Positions 6,763 to 13,952 of a stretch of DNA of 64,000 nucleotides are shown in pieces; the stretch's first letter is position 1, and each line of letters begins with the position of its first letter. The notes beneath the pieces were generated by a model, which made no database searches, was not told the DNA's origin, and worked only from the letters and a program-made list of their open reading frames with translations. The translations under genes and the position numbers were made by a program. Source of the stretch: a virus; the IMG/VR virus record IMGVR_UViG_3300023174_000039, positions 124,001 through 188,000 of that record; one strand, written 5' to 3'.

Positions 6763-7527
6763 ATGCCAGGATTTGTAGACGTAAGCAACATGACATCGCG
6801 AGAGATTCAACGTATAGGACACGCCGACGATGAGACTCCACGCCAAACTTGGAAGCCAAAATCTAAACCCCAAGGTGCCAAGCACTCAATAGACAATGTC
6901 TGGGGTGCGGCATGTGCGGCTCAACGCATTAATGGTTCCTACGTAAAAGAGACTCAATACCGGTTTGATGAGAATACAAATACCACTGTGGTTGTAAAAC
7001 AACGCAATCGCGACATCATGTCAGACATTCTGGCCAACCCTGCTGTACTCACAGTAGAGGATATTGCACAAGGTCAGGAGTGCCGTAAATTCCTAGAGCA
7101 AGACATTACCTTGCGTGGACTCAAAAGCCGGCTCACAGAATTTGATACTGTGATCAGCAGAGTGATTGCCATTACAGATGAGTTTGACTCTGCAAAACAC
7201 AAATACGAACTGGCAGTGGTTGCAAGTTTACCTGCAAGCCACCAACGTAGCCTAGCTCGTCAAGATGTTGACAGCCGTGTGCGTCAGACCACAGGCGGGT
7301 ACGTAGGTACTATGGACGTCAAAGTTGAATTTGATGTAGAAGTTGTGAGTGCCAATTACAGTCATACCTACAACATTTTTTGGGTCACTGCAATCACACA
7401 AGACAACCAAGCTGTGTTTTTCAGTTACCGATCTAAACTCACAACAGGATCTTGGATTCATATCAAAGGCACCGTCAAGGCACACCGCGATGGTAAAACT
7501 CAACTCAACCGTGTGAAGGTGATCTAA
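6763..7527 (+). CDS. conserved phage protein with possible C-terminal OB-fold, 254 aa
   Basis: The N-terminal 60 residues are polar and probably disordered. A central helical part follows (FLEQDITLRGLKSRLTEFD). The C-terminal 75 residues are beta-rich with alternating hydrophobics (VKVEFDVEVVSANYSHTYN; SWIHIKGTVKAHRDGKTQLN). That tail resembles an OB-fold nucleic-acid-binding domain as found in phage replication or single-strand-binding proteins; this is an inference from pattern only. It is coupled to the next tiny gene through TAATG. Confidence 0.65.
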   Translation: MPGFVDVSNMTSREIQRIGHADDETPRQTWKPKSKPQGAKHSIDNVWGAACAAQRINGSYVKETQYRFDENTNTTVVVKQRNRDIMSDILANPAVLTVEDIAQGQECRKFLEQDITLRGLKSRLTEFDTVISRVIAITDEFDSAKHKYELAVVASLPASHQRSLARQDVDSRVRQTTGGYVGTMDVKVEFDVEVVSANYSHTYNIFWVTAITQDNQAVFFSYRSKLTTGSWIHIKGTVKAHRDGKTQLNRVKVI

Positions 7528-7655
7528 TGCGTAACTTAGCAATCGGATTCGTTTTTGGTTTGGTAGTCAGCTCAGTTGGATTTTCGGGCATTGCTCGAAT
7601 GTTTGACAAGGGCGTCCAAACCATCCAAACCCAAAGCAAGGAATTGGCCCAGTGA
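7527..7655 (+). CDS. single-span membrane miniprotein, 42 aa
   Basis: The TAATG overlap at 7525-7529 couples it to the upstream gene. Residues 4-22 (LAIGFVFGLVVSSVGFSGI) form one transmembrane helix, followed by a short polar tail (RMFDKGVQTIQTQSKELAQ). Similar single-helix miniproteins with a VGFSG motif recur in T4-like phages. It may be an inner-membrane effector; function unknown. Confidence 0.7.
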   Translation: MRNLAIGFVFGLVVSSVGFSGIARMFDKGVQTIQTQSKELAQ

Positions 7656-7691
7656 AACGGGCAAACCCAATCAAAATTATTGCAAAAAGAC

Positions 7692-7720
7692 TTGACCATA
7701 AACTGTTCTTTTGCTATAAT
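7692..7720 (+). promoter_or_regulatory. sigma70-type promoter
   Basis: TTGACC 7692-7697, 17-bp spacer, TATAAT 7715-7720. The 71-nt leader contains a small hairpin (ATGTTG/CAACAT at 7727-7732/7742-7747) before a GAAAGG site. Confidence 0.9.
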
Positions 7721-7791
7721 ATTGATATGTTGTGTAAGAAGCAACATGTATTTTAACTTTAACTTAACAGGCAACCCCGAAAGGCAACACA

Positions 7792-8151
7792 ATGTCAGAA
7801 TCTAAACTTTTTACAGTAGCAGGCACCGCAACTAACGCAGACGGTACCACAAAGGCTCGCTTTGCGAACGACTTGGTAGCACGTATCAAGATCCTCAACA
7901 AGGCAGGCTGTACAGATATCAACTTGGTAGAATTGCCAAGCCCAATGACAAAACTGCAAGCTCTGCAGTATTTGACAGACACACAAGGCTACACTGGTGA
8001 CGCCAGCTATGCCGTAGCCAATAAATTGGCCGAGAAGACCAAGGTCGCCAAGAAAGGCGAAGTCAAGGTCACTGCTAAGAGCGTCAAGGCTCCCAAATCC
8101 AAGGTAACAGCCGAGGACTTGTTGGCAGCCGCAGAGGATGCACCTCTGTAA
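7792..8151 (+). CDS. hypothetical protein with basic C-terminal tail, 119 aa
   Basis: Strong promoter, 71-nt leader and a terminator directly after it make this a monocistronic, probably highly expressed gene. The first 80 residues form a folded domain (ATNADGTTKARFANDLVARI, ELPSPMTKLQALQYL). Residues 80-105 are a Lys/Val/Ala-rich tail (KTKVAKKGEVKVTAKSVKAP) that could bind nucleic acid. No family recognised. Confidence 0.75.
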   Translation: MSESKLFTVAGTATNADGTTKARFANDLVARIKILNKAGCTDINLVELPSPMTKLQALQYLTDTQGYTGDASYAVANKLAEKTKVAKKGEVKVTAKSVKAPKSKVTAEDLLAAAEDAPL

Positions 8152-8167
8152 CAAATTGCAACTCTAA

Positions 8168-8196
8168 TAAAGCGGCTTTTGGGCCGCTTTTCTTTT
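8168..8196 (+). terminator. Rho-independent terminator
   Basis: Stem AAGCGGC (8170-8176) and GCCGCTT (8183-8189) with a 6-nt loop, then TTTTCTTTT. It ends the transcript of the 7792-8151 gene. Confidence 0.9.
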
Positions 8197-8214
8197 GACC
8201 GAGATAACTACTAC

Positions 8215-8463
8215 ATGCTTGACGAAGACCAACTACAAAAACGCATCAAAGAAATCATGGTTGATATCATGATTGTGCTGTATGAGCACGGCATCAAAGA
8301 AGCGCACATGGGCGCCATGATGAGGTTGCTGGGAGTGGATGATGAGAGTGCCGCCAAACATGATGATGAGAGTGTGGTGCTGGATGAAAAATTTGGTGAG
8401 ATGATAACCAAATTAAATAAACCAGTGCCAACAACGATCCCATCAGGCACCACCTTCCATTAA
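8215..8463 (+). CDS. small conserved phage protein, 82 aa
   Basis: ATG 8215 is preferred; the frame is open back to a TTG at 8179 but that lies in the terminator. A helical N-terminal region (QLQKRIKEIMVDIMIVLYEH) leads to HMGAMMRLLGVDDES and an acidic C-terminal part. No ribosome-binding site or promoter is obvious, so expression may come from read-through. It ends in a TAATG overlap with the next gene. Confidence 0.65.
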   Translation: MLDEDQLQKRIKEIMVDIMIVLYEHGIKEAHMGAMMRLLGVDDESAAKHDDESVVLDEKFGEMITKLNKPVPTTIPSGTTFH

Positions 8464-8711
8464 TGTCCATAACCTCATACCGTGCAGTAGAACCGCTGTA
8501 CATTGTTACCATGCGAAACAACACTCAGGCCGAGACCATGCTCAAGGCCTGGGTCAAGAGCAATCGCATTGAGCATGCCAATGTGAATGGTAATCGAATG
8601 ATGTTGCACGACCAGCGTGGGTTTGAGCAGTTCAGAGTTACTTGGAAGCACGAAGTGGACCATATCACCATTTGGGATACTTGGAACCGCAGGCACATAT
8701 ATTTAGACTAA
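8463..8711 (+). CDS. hypothetical protein, 82 aa
   Basis: Starts in a TAATG overlap with the upstream gene. Basic and aromatic (MLKAWVKSNRIEHANVNGNR, VTWKHEVDHITIWDTWNRRH). No motif recognised. Its end precedes the promoter of the Hc1-like gene by 28 nt. Confidence 0.65.
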   Translation: MSITSYRAVEPLYIVTMRNNTQAETMLKAWVKSNRIEHANVNGNRMMLHDQRGFEQFRVTWKHEVDHITIWDTWNRRHIYLD

Positions 8712-8739
8712 ACTGGAGTGCCAAAATACAGGCTTTTTA

Positions 8740-8768
8740 TTGACATCGCCTCTGCAGGCGTGTATAAT
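8740..8768 (+). promoter_or_regulatory. sigma70-type promoter
   Basis: TTGACA 8740-8745, 17-bp spacer, TATAAT 8763-8768. AAAGGA lies ahead of ATG 8796. Confidence 0.9.
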
Positions 8769-8795
8769 TACTATTGTTATTATAAAGGAAACATC

Positions 8796-8987
8796 ATGAC
8801 ACAACATGAACAAATCGTGGCCGCATACGAATCATATATCGCGGAAAATGAAAAGTTTACAACCAAGGGTGTGAAGGCAGCGGCAGCTCGTGCTCGCAAG
8901 GCATTGCAAGAAATGAGCAAGGGCATCAAAGAGCGTCGCAAAGAAATCACAGCTGAGAAAGAAGCATTAGCTACAGCGGCAAAATGA
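8796..8987 (+). CDS. histone H1-like Hc1-family protein, 63 aa
   Basis: The central sequence FTTKGVKAAAARARKALQEM then IKERRKEITAEK matches the pattern of small Hc1-type proteins of bacteria (KAAGTRARKALQEI...RKEIQ). These are basic helical proteins that bind DNA and compact nucleoids. Here it could coat phage DNA or compete for host chromosome sites. It has its own consensus promoter. Identification is by motif recall, not by a search. It is coupled to the next gene by ATGA. Confidence 0.7.
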   Translation: MTQHEQIVAAYESYIAENEKFTTKGVKAAAARARKALQEMSKGIKERRKEITAEKEALATAAK

Positions 8988-9148
8988 TTGTAAAAGATAG
9001 TCAACTACATCAAACTGAATGGCCCTTGGTGCTTACTCCGGAACAGCGAGAACAACTGATACAAGAAAAGGTTGCTCGATTTACTGCCTGGTATCAGCAC
9101 TTGAAATCCAATGACCGCAATGACCGCAAAGATTGTAAATGTAGTTGA
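8984..9148 (+). CDS. miniprotein, 54 aa
   Basis: Starts in the ATGA overlap with the Hc1-like gene and stops at 9146-9148. The product is polar (LTPEQREQLIQEKVARFTAW) and ends in a lysine/cysteine-rich tail (NDRNDRKDCKCS). Its 3' end overlaps the next gene by 38 nt in another frame. Retained because it links two well-supported genes with coupled overlaps. Confidence 0.55.
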   Translation: MIVKDSQLHQTEWPLVLTPEQREQLIQEKVARFTAWYQHLKSNDRNDRKDCKCS

Positions 9149-9293
9149 AGACCCAGAAACCGGCGATCTCATGCTGGATCTGGGTATGGAGTTGTGCGCC
9201 GAACTTGGGTGGCAAGAAGGCGACACACTCGACTGGCAAGACAACAAGGATGGCTCATGGATGATTCGAAAGATATCTCCTTCTCAAACTTAA
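9111..9293 (+). CDS. small beta-rich conserved phage protein, 60 aa
   Basis: Reads KIVNVVEDPETGDLMLDLGM, then LGWQEGDTLDWQDNKDG. The pattern (short strand, PETGD turn, G-W-x-x-G-D-T-L-x-W) resembles an AbrB-like swapped-hairpin protein, which would bind DNA; this is only a guess. Start could be 9111 or 9120 because ATGACCGCA is tandemly duplicated there. Confidence 0.6.
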   Translation: MTAMTAKIVNVVEDPETGDLMLDLGMELCAELGWQEGDTLDWQDNKDGSWMIRKISPSQT

Positions 9294-9766
9294 CAGACAC
9301 AATTTCTGCACAAGACTACAATTATAACACAATAGATTTGACAGATCTCAATAGTGGTATCACGGTGGCCAGCCCGACATACACCATGGCTCCAATGACA
9401 GTAAGCATGCCTACTATATCAATCAGTAGTATTACTGGTGCCAATGCGGGATATTCCAACACCATGTGGACCACAGGTACATCAGGGTTAAATGGTACGA
9501 GTGCCGCTGATCTAAATCAATCGGGCATGCTGAGTCTCCGAGGTAAAAATGCCGACATTGATATCAATGGCAAGAGCTTGATGAAAACTCTAGAAGCATT
9601 AGAGGAAAGATTAAATCTAATGACTCCCAATCCCGAACTTGAAAAAGAGTGGAATGACTTGAAGAAACTGGGCGATCGGTATCGTAAGTTGGAGAAGAAG
9701 TGCAAAGAAAAAGCCGAAATATGGAACAAACTCAAATCCATGCCCAAACCCAACGTAAAATTATGA
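9257..9766 (+). CDS. conserved phage protein with C-terminal coiled coil, 169 aa
   Basis: ATG 9257 lies within the end of the previous gene. Residues 1-85 are low-complexity Ser/Thr/Asn-rich, then GKNADIDINGKSLMKTLEAL introduces a charged helical segment (LEKEWNDLKKLGDRYRKLEK) running to the C-terminus. This C-terminal arrangement recurs in phages, where I have no firm function for it. It is coupled to nadE by ATGA at 9763. Confidence 0.65.
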   Translation: MDDSKDISFSNLTDTISAQDYNYNTIDLTDLNSGITVASPTYTMAPMTVSMPTISISSITGANAGYSNTMWTTGTSGLNGTSAADLNQSGMLSLRGKNADIDINGKSLMKTLEALEERLNLMTPNPELEKEWNDLKKLGDRYRKLEKKCKEKAEIWNKLKSMPKPNVKL

Positions 9767-10581
9767 CATCAAAACAAAGAATCAAACATATCTCTAAATG
9801 GATCAAAACATACGCTACCAAGAACAAGATTTCAACTCTTGTGGTGGGCATTTCAGGTGGCATTGACAGTTCGGTTGTGAGTGCCTTGTGCGCCGAAACT
9901 GGACTCAAAACCATTGTGGTACAGATGCCAATCCGTCAGGCCAAAACCTTGGACAACCGCAGTTCAATGCAAGCCAGTTGGTTGTTGGAACGCTACAAAG
10001 ACAACGTCACACACATGAGCTTGGATTTGACTCCTGTGTATGCCGCATTTGAGAAAAAGGTTGGACCATTCTGTTCAGTAGAACAAGAACCCAACCAATC
10101 TGAACAATTGGCATTTGCCAACAGCCGTGCTAGACTGCGCATGATGACCCTGTACCAAATTGCACAAAGCCATGGTGGTATTGTGGTAGGCACAGGCAAC
10201 AAGGTAGAAGACTTTGGTGTGGGCTTCTACACCAAGTATGGTGATGGTGGAGTGGACATCAGTCCTATTGGTGACTGTCTCAAAACCCAAGTTTGGGACA
10301 TGGGCAGAGAATTTGGCTTGCCACAAGAAATCATTGATGCTGCACCAACCGATGGATTATGGACAGACGGCCGCACAGACGAAGATCAATTGGGCATGAG
10401 CTATCCTGAATTGGAACGAGCCATGGCCAATGACGAGCTAGAGCGACAGGATGTGTACAACACCTTGCCCATAGAATTAGGCCGGGAAGAACGAGCACAA
10501 CTCAAGAAGTATCGTGCTATCCGTGCTCGAAACCTGCACAAGATGTTGCCGATCCCGGTTTGTGAGATCAAAACACAATGA
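9763..10581 (+). CDS. nadE: NH3-dependent NAD+ synthetase
   Basis: Residues 31-37 (SGGIDSS) are the ATP-pyrophosphatase P-loop of the N-type ATP-PPase fold. Later [25 protein letters not shown] and [16 protein letters not shown] are the conserved NaAD- and ATP-binding segments of NadE. At 272 residues it is full length. It makes NAD+ from nicotinate adenine dinucleotide. ATG 9763 was chosen for the ATGA overlap. A nicotinamide-nucleotide adenylyltransferase-like domain occurs at 52939, so the phage may supply two NAD+ biosynthesis steps, useful for replication or against NAD-depleting defences (inference). Confidence 0.93.
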   Translation: MTSKQRIKHISKWIKTYATKNKISTLVVGISGGIDSSVVSALCAETGLKTIVVQMPIRQAKTLDNRSSMQASWLLERYKDNVTHMSLDLTPVYAAFEKKVGPFCSVEQEPNQSEQLAFANSRARLRMMTLYQIAQSHGGIVVGTGNKVEDFGVGFYTKYGDGGVDISPIGDCLKTQVWDMGREFGLPQEIIDAAPTDGLWTDGRTDEDQLGMSYPELERAMANDELERQDVYNTLPIELGREERAQLKKYRAIRARNLHKMLPIPVCEIKTQ

Positions 10582-10901
10582 CCTATGTTGTCACAGAAGC
10601 ATGTGTAAAATGCAAGTATACCGATTGTGTCAACGTCTGCCCTGTAGACTGTTTCAAAATGGGTCCCAACTTCCTGGTTATTGATCCAGACGAATGCATC
10701 GACTGTGCAGTGTGTGTGCCCGAATGTCCTGTGGATGCCATTTATGCCGAAGAGGATCTGCCAGAGGATCAGCTGGAGTTTGTACAAATCAATCGTGAAC
10801 TGGCTCTTTTGTGGCCCACTATTACCAAATCAATCGCACCACTAGATGATGCCGAACACTGGGCAACGGTAAAACTCAAACGTCATTTACTTGACAAATA
10901 A
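10578..10901 (+). CDS. fdxA: 7Fe ferredoxin (3Fe-4S plus 4Fe-4S), FdxA/Azotobacter FdI type
   Basis: All cysteine ligands of the FdI family are present: C9, C17 and C50 for the 3Fe-4S cluster and C21, C40, C43 and C46 for the 4Fe-4S cluster. They sit in segments [18 protein letters not shown] and [19 protein letters not shown]. The C-terminal extension typical of this type ([20 protein letters not shown]) is complete, total 107 residues. The protein is a soluble low-potential electron carrier. The sequence reads like betaproteobacterial FdxA, implying acquisition from the host. It overlaps nadE by ATGA. Confidence 0.93.
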   Translation: MTYVVTEACVKCKYTDCVNVCPVDCFKMGPNFLVIDPDECIDCAVCVPECPVDAIYAEEDLPEDQLEFVQINRELALLWPTITKSIAPLDDAEHWATVKLKRHLLDK

Positions 10902-10919
10902 CACACTCTAGTGTATACT
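10891..10919 (+). promoter_or_regulatory. sigma70-type promoter
   Basis: TTGACA 10891-10896 (inside the last codons of fdxA), 17-bp spacer, TATACT 10914-10919. It drives the cell-wall hydrolase gene through a 96-nt structured leader. Confidence 0.88.
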
Positions 10920-10922
10920 GTA

Positions 10923-10984
10923 TTGAGTGGAATAACTATCCACTTAATGGCAGTAATGAAGCATTTTGGCCCGGTCTGACCGGG
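10923..10984 (+). promoter_or_regulatory. structured 5' leader with two hairpins
   Basis: TTGAGTGGA/TCCACTTAA (10923-10931/10939-10947, one G-U pair) forms a 9-bp stem. CCCGGT/ACCGGG (10970-10975/10979-10984) forms a tight stem with a 3-nt loop. The ribosome-binding site before ATG 11016 is weak, so the leader may control translation of the lytic enzyme. No T-run follows, so these are not terminators. Confidence 0.55.
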
Positions 10985-11015
10985 GATCTCAACCCAAGTG
11001 AGTAAGTAAAAGCCT

Positions 11016-11594
11016 ATGGAAACAAACTTAACATTAACCAAATTTGACTTTGTGCCTTGGATTTCACGGTTCTTTAAAACTGTGGGACTCGTGGCAGTGG
11101 CAGTGGCAGTCGTGGCAGTTTGTGACGCTCGCTTAGAAAGTCTACGTAATGCGCAAAATGCCATGCCACCAGGGTATGTCACTGCCGCAGAACAAACACG
11201 CCAATTAGAGTGCCTAACACGCAACATCTATTGGGAAGCCGCAAGCGAGCCTTTTGAAGGCAAAGTAGCAGTGGCCCAGGTCACACTGAACCGTATGCAA
11301 TCGGGCAAGTTCCCAGATTCAGTCTGCGGTGTAGTACATCAAAAGAATGTGTTTTACGAAAAAGTTGTGTGTCAGTTCTCGTGGTATTGTGAAGGCAATC
11401 ACAAGATGAAACCAGTACACAAACCCTTGTGGCGTGAATCAGAAGAAGTGGCCAAAAAGGTCTTGCTGGAAGGCTTTCGCTTGCCCAGTTTGAAGAACGC
11501 ACTTTACTATCACGCTGACTATGTAAATCCCGGATGGAAGCATCCTAAAATTGAGCAAATCGGACATCATATTTTCTACGGAGAGCGCAAATGA
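11016..11594 (+). CDS. membrane-anchored cell-wall hydrolase, SleB/Hydrolase_2 family, 192 aa
   Basis: Residues 24-36 (VGLVAVAVAVVAV) form one transmembrane or signal-anchor helix. From about residue 66 the SleB-type catalytic domain is visible: LTRNIYWEAASEPFEGKVAV (with the catalytic Glu of the IYWEA box), then NRMQSGKFPDSVCGVVHQ and CQFSWYC. This family comprises muramidase/transglycosylase-like peptidoglycan hydrolases. The anchor would place the domain in the periplasm. It is separate from the GH19 endolysin at 46184 and is controlled by an early-type promoter. Confidence 0.85.
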   Translation: METNLTLTKFDFVPWISRFFKTVGLVAVAVAVVAVCDARLESLRNAQNAMPPGYVTAAEQTRQLECLTRNIYWEAASEPFEGKVAVAQVTLNRMQSGKFPDSVCGVVHQKNVFYEKVVCQFSWYCEGNHKMKPVHKPLWRESEEVAKKVLLEGFRLPSLKNALYYHADYVNPGWKHPKIEQIGHHIFYGERK

Positions 11595-11887
11595 ATATCG
11601 AATCGGTACGTAACTTTCTTTCAACAACACTGACCAAAATCTCTGCAGAAACCCTGGGTTGGCTGGCAGCCATTGTGATCCATGCCGCAACTGTTCCTAC
11701 TCTGATTGCCCTAATGACCGGGCTTTCAGATCGCACACCCAATTTGGATATTGTGCTGTTTGCCTGGGCAGGTTTGGTGCTAATGTTCTTTAGAGCAGTG
11801 GTGCTCAAAGACCTGCTAAACATCATCACAATTGGCCTGGGCTTTATAGTGCAGGCTGTGTTGATGGCCTTGATCTTGTTCAAATAA
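11591..11887 (+). CDS. three-span membrane protein, 98 aa
   Basis: ATGA overlap with the hydrolase gene. Hydrophobic stretches at about residues 22-42, 53-70 and 76-96 predict three membrane helices. Its position directly behind a cell-wall hydrolase suggests a holin or a partner in wall remodelling, but it has no recognised holin signature. Confidence 0.7.
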   Translation: MNIESVRNFLSTTLTKISAETLGWLAAIVIHAATVPTLIALMTGLSDRTPNLDIVLFAWAGLVLMFFRAVVLKDLLNIITIGLGFIVQAVLMALILFK

Positions 11888-11890
11888 CAG

Positions 11891-11919
11891 TTGACCACTA
11901 AATCCTGTTATGCTACAAT
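11891..11919 (+). promoter_or_regulatory. sigma70-type promoter producing a leaderless mRNA
   Basis: TTGACC 11891-11896, 17-bp spacer, TACAAT 11914-11919 preceded by TGC. ATG 11926 is 7 nt after the last -10 base, the same geometry as at 4620 and 25760. Confidence 0.83.
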
Positions 11920-11925
11920 AACAGC

Positions 11926-12189
11926 ATGAAACTTGTACATCCTCACTGTAATTTTGTTGTAGATACTGGCCCTTGGACACAGGATCTCATGGACATACTG
12001 GAAGGCAGGCACAAAGTAGGAGACTTTATTGAGGCTCGCAACGAACTGTCGGCTCGTCACGAACGCTGGGTAAAATGGCTGATCCAACACGGCTACGAAG
12101 CAGGCCGACACTACTGGACCTGCAAAGAAGGCTTTCGTTTTTCTTCTGGTGGCATTGCCATAGCATTCGCATTAGGGATAACAAAATGA
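11926..12189 (+). CDS. hypothetical protein, 87 aa, leaderless
   Basis: Predicted leaderless: no Shine-Dalgarno and ATG at the expected transcription start. The product (FVVDTGPWTQDLMDILEGRH, ARHERWVKWLIQHGYEAGRH) looks helical. Function not recognised. It is coupled to the next gene by ATGA. Confidence 0.68.
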   Translation: MKLVHPHCNFVVDTGPWTQDLMDILEGRHKVGDFIEARNELSARHERWVKWLIQHGYEAGRHYWTCKEGFRFSSGGIAIAFALGITK

Positions 12190-12410
12190 TCAAGAGTGGT
12201 CGATCTGTTAAAACTCTGCGTCCTGGAGATCCAGACTTCACATTCTCACCGGATGGCATTCAAATAGTGTCACGAGCGGCATTTGAGATCAGCAATAACT
12301 GTCCTGCTGAATACAAGAGTATCTTTATCACTGCCATCAACGCAGGGTGGCTCAAACCTGTGGCCTACATGCGAGACACCGAATATACCATGGAGTTATT
12401 ACGAAAATGA
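12186..12410 (+). CDS. small conserved phage protein, 74 aa
   Basis: Starts in an ATGA overlap. The sequence KTLRPGDPDFTFSPDGIQIV ... RAAFEISNNCPAEYKSIF ... GWLKPVAYM is a compact domain seen repeatedly in T4-like phages, without assigned function. Ends at 12410, immediately before a small acidic reading frame whose start is unclear. Confidence 0.72.
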   Translation: MIKSGRSVKTLRPGDPDFTFSPDGIQIVSRAAFEISNNCPAEYKSIFITAINAGWLKPVAYMRDTEYTMELLRK

Positions 12411-12411
12411 T

Positions 12412-12561
12412 ATAGATCAAGATCCTGTTGACATCAAGTATTCAGAAGAGTACGATGCCTACTACAATCAAAAGACCAACGAGTGGACCGAACCCAGGTG
12501 TGATGATCCTGCTTGTGAGTACTGTGCCAAGCGTCCAGATCATCCTCTAGTTGACAAATAA
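12412..12561 (+). CDS. small Cys-containing phage protein with unresolved start, about 50 aa
   Basis: The frame encodes DIKYSEEYDAYYNQKTNEW followed by CDDPACEYCAKRPDHP, a coherent small protein with a C-x4-C-x2-C cluster. No in-frame ATG, GTG or TTG lies nearby. The only ATG at the right place (12407, in an ATGA overlap) is two bases out of frame and meets TAG at once. A two-base slip in ATGATATAG, an ATA start at 12412, or frameshifting are possible. The given start is provisional. Confidence 0.45.
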   Translation: MDQDPVDIKYSEEYDAYYNQKTNEWTEPRCDDPACEYCAKRPDHPLVDK

Positions 12562-12579
12562 ATTCGGGCATGCTATAAT
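12551..12579 (+). promoter_or_regulatory. sigma70-type promoter
   Basis: TTGACA 12551-12556, 17-bp spacer, TATAAT 12574-12579 preceded by TGC. TTGGAGA lies before ATG 12604. Confidence 0.9.
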
Positions 12580-12603
12580 ACACACATACTTTGGAGATAC
12601 TCA

Positions 12604-12996
12604 ATGAGCATGCACCTACATCATCCTGCGCTTTCCTACAACGGCAAGAAGCGCGGCAAGATCAAATTCCGCAACGCAGAAGAAGCACGTAAGGCACGTG
12701 AGCTTGATGCAAGCTGGAAAGAGATGCAGTCCAAATGGCAATTGGATGCTGACGAAAAACGGCGCCAACGTGCGCTGGCGGCCGAGCCTCTGAGCTACAG
12801 TTTGACCACACCCATTGGTCGTAGCAACACACATGACATTCCCAGCCGAGTGACCCCAGGTTCTTCAACTGCAAGTGTGCATAAGGTCTACACCGGCACC
12901 AAGGTAAAAGGTATTGCTACCATGCACAAGTCAAATGCTGTGCCTGTGTTTAGTGATGAAGAGGCAGTAGAAATCTCCCGCATGCGCCGTGGTTAA
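12604..12996 (+). CDS. conserved phage protein, 130 aa
   Basis: Own promoter and a GGAG site. N-terminal half is basic and helical (AEEARKARELDASWKEMQSK). The C-terminal half carries a distinctive conserved tail (IPSRVTPGSSTA, VKGIATMHKSNAVPVFSDEE). This tail recurs in phage proteins of similar size, so the gene is real, but no role has been assigned to it. No catalytic residues are obvious. Confidence 0.75.
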   Translation: MSMHLHHPALSYNGKKRGKIKFRNAEEARKARELDASWKEMQSKWQLDADEKRRQRALAAEPLSYSLTTPIGRSNTHDIPSRVTPGSSTASVHKVYTGTKVKGIATMHKSNAVPVFSDEEAVEISRMRRG

Positions 12997-13003
12997 CTCT
13001 CCC

Positions 13004-13009
13004 TATAAT
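13004..13009 (+). promoter_or_regulatory. possible -10 element
   Basis: TATAAT with no recognisable -35 at 17 bp. It lies just before the AAAGG site of the gene at 13024, so it may be a weak promoter. Confidence 0.35.
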
Positions 13010-13023
13010 AGAAAGGCTTACTC

Positions 13024-13287
13024 ATGAAAATCTCATCACATTTCAGTCCCGAAAGAAATCTGGAACACGAGACCTTTATCGACATGCCTGTGCGAGTGCC
13101 GGTATCTCGATGGTTGGAAAAACAGTTTGGTCGGCCGTGGCATCCTTTGGACAATCCCAAAGGACGATGGACCATGGCCTGGGCAGGTCGCAACGGCAAC
13201 TTTACGGACCTAACCAATTTTGACAAGTATCAAGTTTACTTTGCTGATCAGCAAGACTTGTGTACTTTTAAGTTGACTTTTCCGTGA
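13024..13287 (+). CDS. hypothetical protein, 87 aa
   Basis: AAAGG ahead of ATG 13024. Reads as a small alpha/beta protein (PVRVPVSRWLEKQFGRPWHP, KGRWTMAWAGRNGNFTDL, YQVYFADQQDLCTFKLTF). No family recognised. The end overlaps a GTG that could start the next gene (13284). Confidence 0.65.
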   Translation: MKISSHFSPERNLEHETFIDMPVRVPVSRWLEKQFGRPWHPLDNPKGRWTMAWAGRNGNFTDLTNFDKYQVYFADQQDLCTFKLTFP

Positions 13288-13325
13288 TCAAGAAACGTTT
13301 ACTAACCAATAGAGGATTTGATGTT

Positions 13326-13727
13326 ATGAGTACAGATATGTGGGAAAAACAAGAAGTTGTGCGCTTGCTCAAAGGAGCACCAGGCACACTGTACCAAGAA
13401 GCAGATGATGTCAACAAGACTATCATGCGTGATTGGATCAAGAGTTTGTTGCAAAAACAACCTATAACTGTGAATTTTACCAAAGCAGATGGCACTGACC
13501 GTGACATGAAGTGTACACTAAATCACGATCTTATTCCACCTGCACCGCCAAAGTCAAACACAGGCAGAGTTGATGGGATTATGACAGAGTCTACAAAACC
13601 CAAAAAGGAGCCCAAAGAGTCGGATCCTGCTGTGATCAAAGTGTATGATTTAGAAGCTCAAGCCTGGCGCAGTTTCCGTATGGACCGACTAAAGAAGATC
13701 ACTGCGGAATTGGTGTTCGATAAGTAA
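13326..13727 (+). CDS. SH3-type beta-barrel (WYL_2/DUF2693-like) protein, 133 aa
   Basis: Central VNFTKADGTDRDMKCTL followed, after a variable linker, by IKVYDLEAQAWRSFRMDRLK matches a phage family annotated as Sm-like SH3 beta-barrel (WYL_2). Members are small proteins thought to bind nucleic acid or ligands. ATG 13326 is preferred because GAGGA lies 9 nt upstream; a GTG at 13284 would add 14 residues. It directly precedes infA. Confidence 0.7.
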   Translation: MSTDMWEKQEVVRLLKGAPGTLYQEADDVNKTIMRDWIKSLLQKQPITVNFTKADGTDRDMKCTLNHDLIPPAPPKSNTGRVDGIMTESTKPKKEPKESDPAVIKVYDLEAQAWRSFRMDRLKKITAELVFDK

Positions 13728-13733
13728 TTGCTT

Positions 13734-13952
13734 ATGGCAAAAGAAGAAACTATAAGCATGGAAGGTAAAGTGGAGGAGATTCTACCAGCCGCTATGTTTC
13801 GCATCAAATTAGACAACGTAAACAGCATGGTCCTGGGACATCTAAGTGGACGTATGCGCACCAACAATATCAAAGTATTACTGGGCGACCGTGTGGAAAT
13901 CGAGTTCACACCCTACGATCTCACTCGTGGTCGTATTACACGTCGCAAATAA
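13734..13952 (+). CDS. infA: translation initiation factor IF-1
   Basis: The whole 72-residue product matches bacterial IF-1: [48 protein letters not shown] and [12 protein letters not shown], a single S1/OB domain of the normal length. IF-1 binds the ribosomal A site with IF-2 and IF-3 during initiation. A phage copy could favour phage mRNA, notable because several mRNAs here look leaderless. ATG 13734 is in frame with the usual MAKE start; a TTG at 13728 is ignored. Confidence 0.95.
   Translation: MAKEETISMEGKVEEILPAAMFRIKLDNVNSMVLGHLSGRMRTNNIKVLLGDRVEIEFTPYDLTRGRITRRK

Noticed and set aside
8179-8214. TTG start at 8179 for the 8215 gene
   Set aside because: It lies in the loop of the terminator hairpin and has no ribosome-binding site.
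12283-12411. ATG 12283 as start of the small Cys-containing protein
   Set aside because: It lies deep inside the upstream gene and the added residues read like an out-of-frame translation of it.
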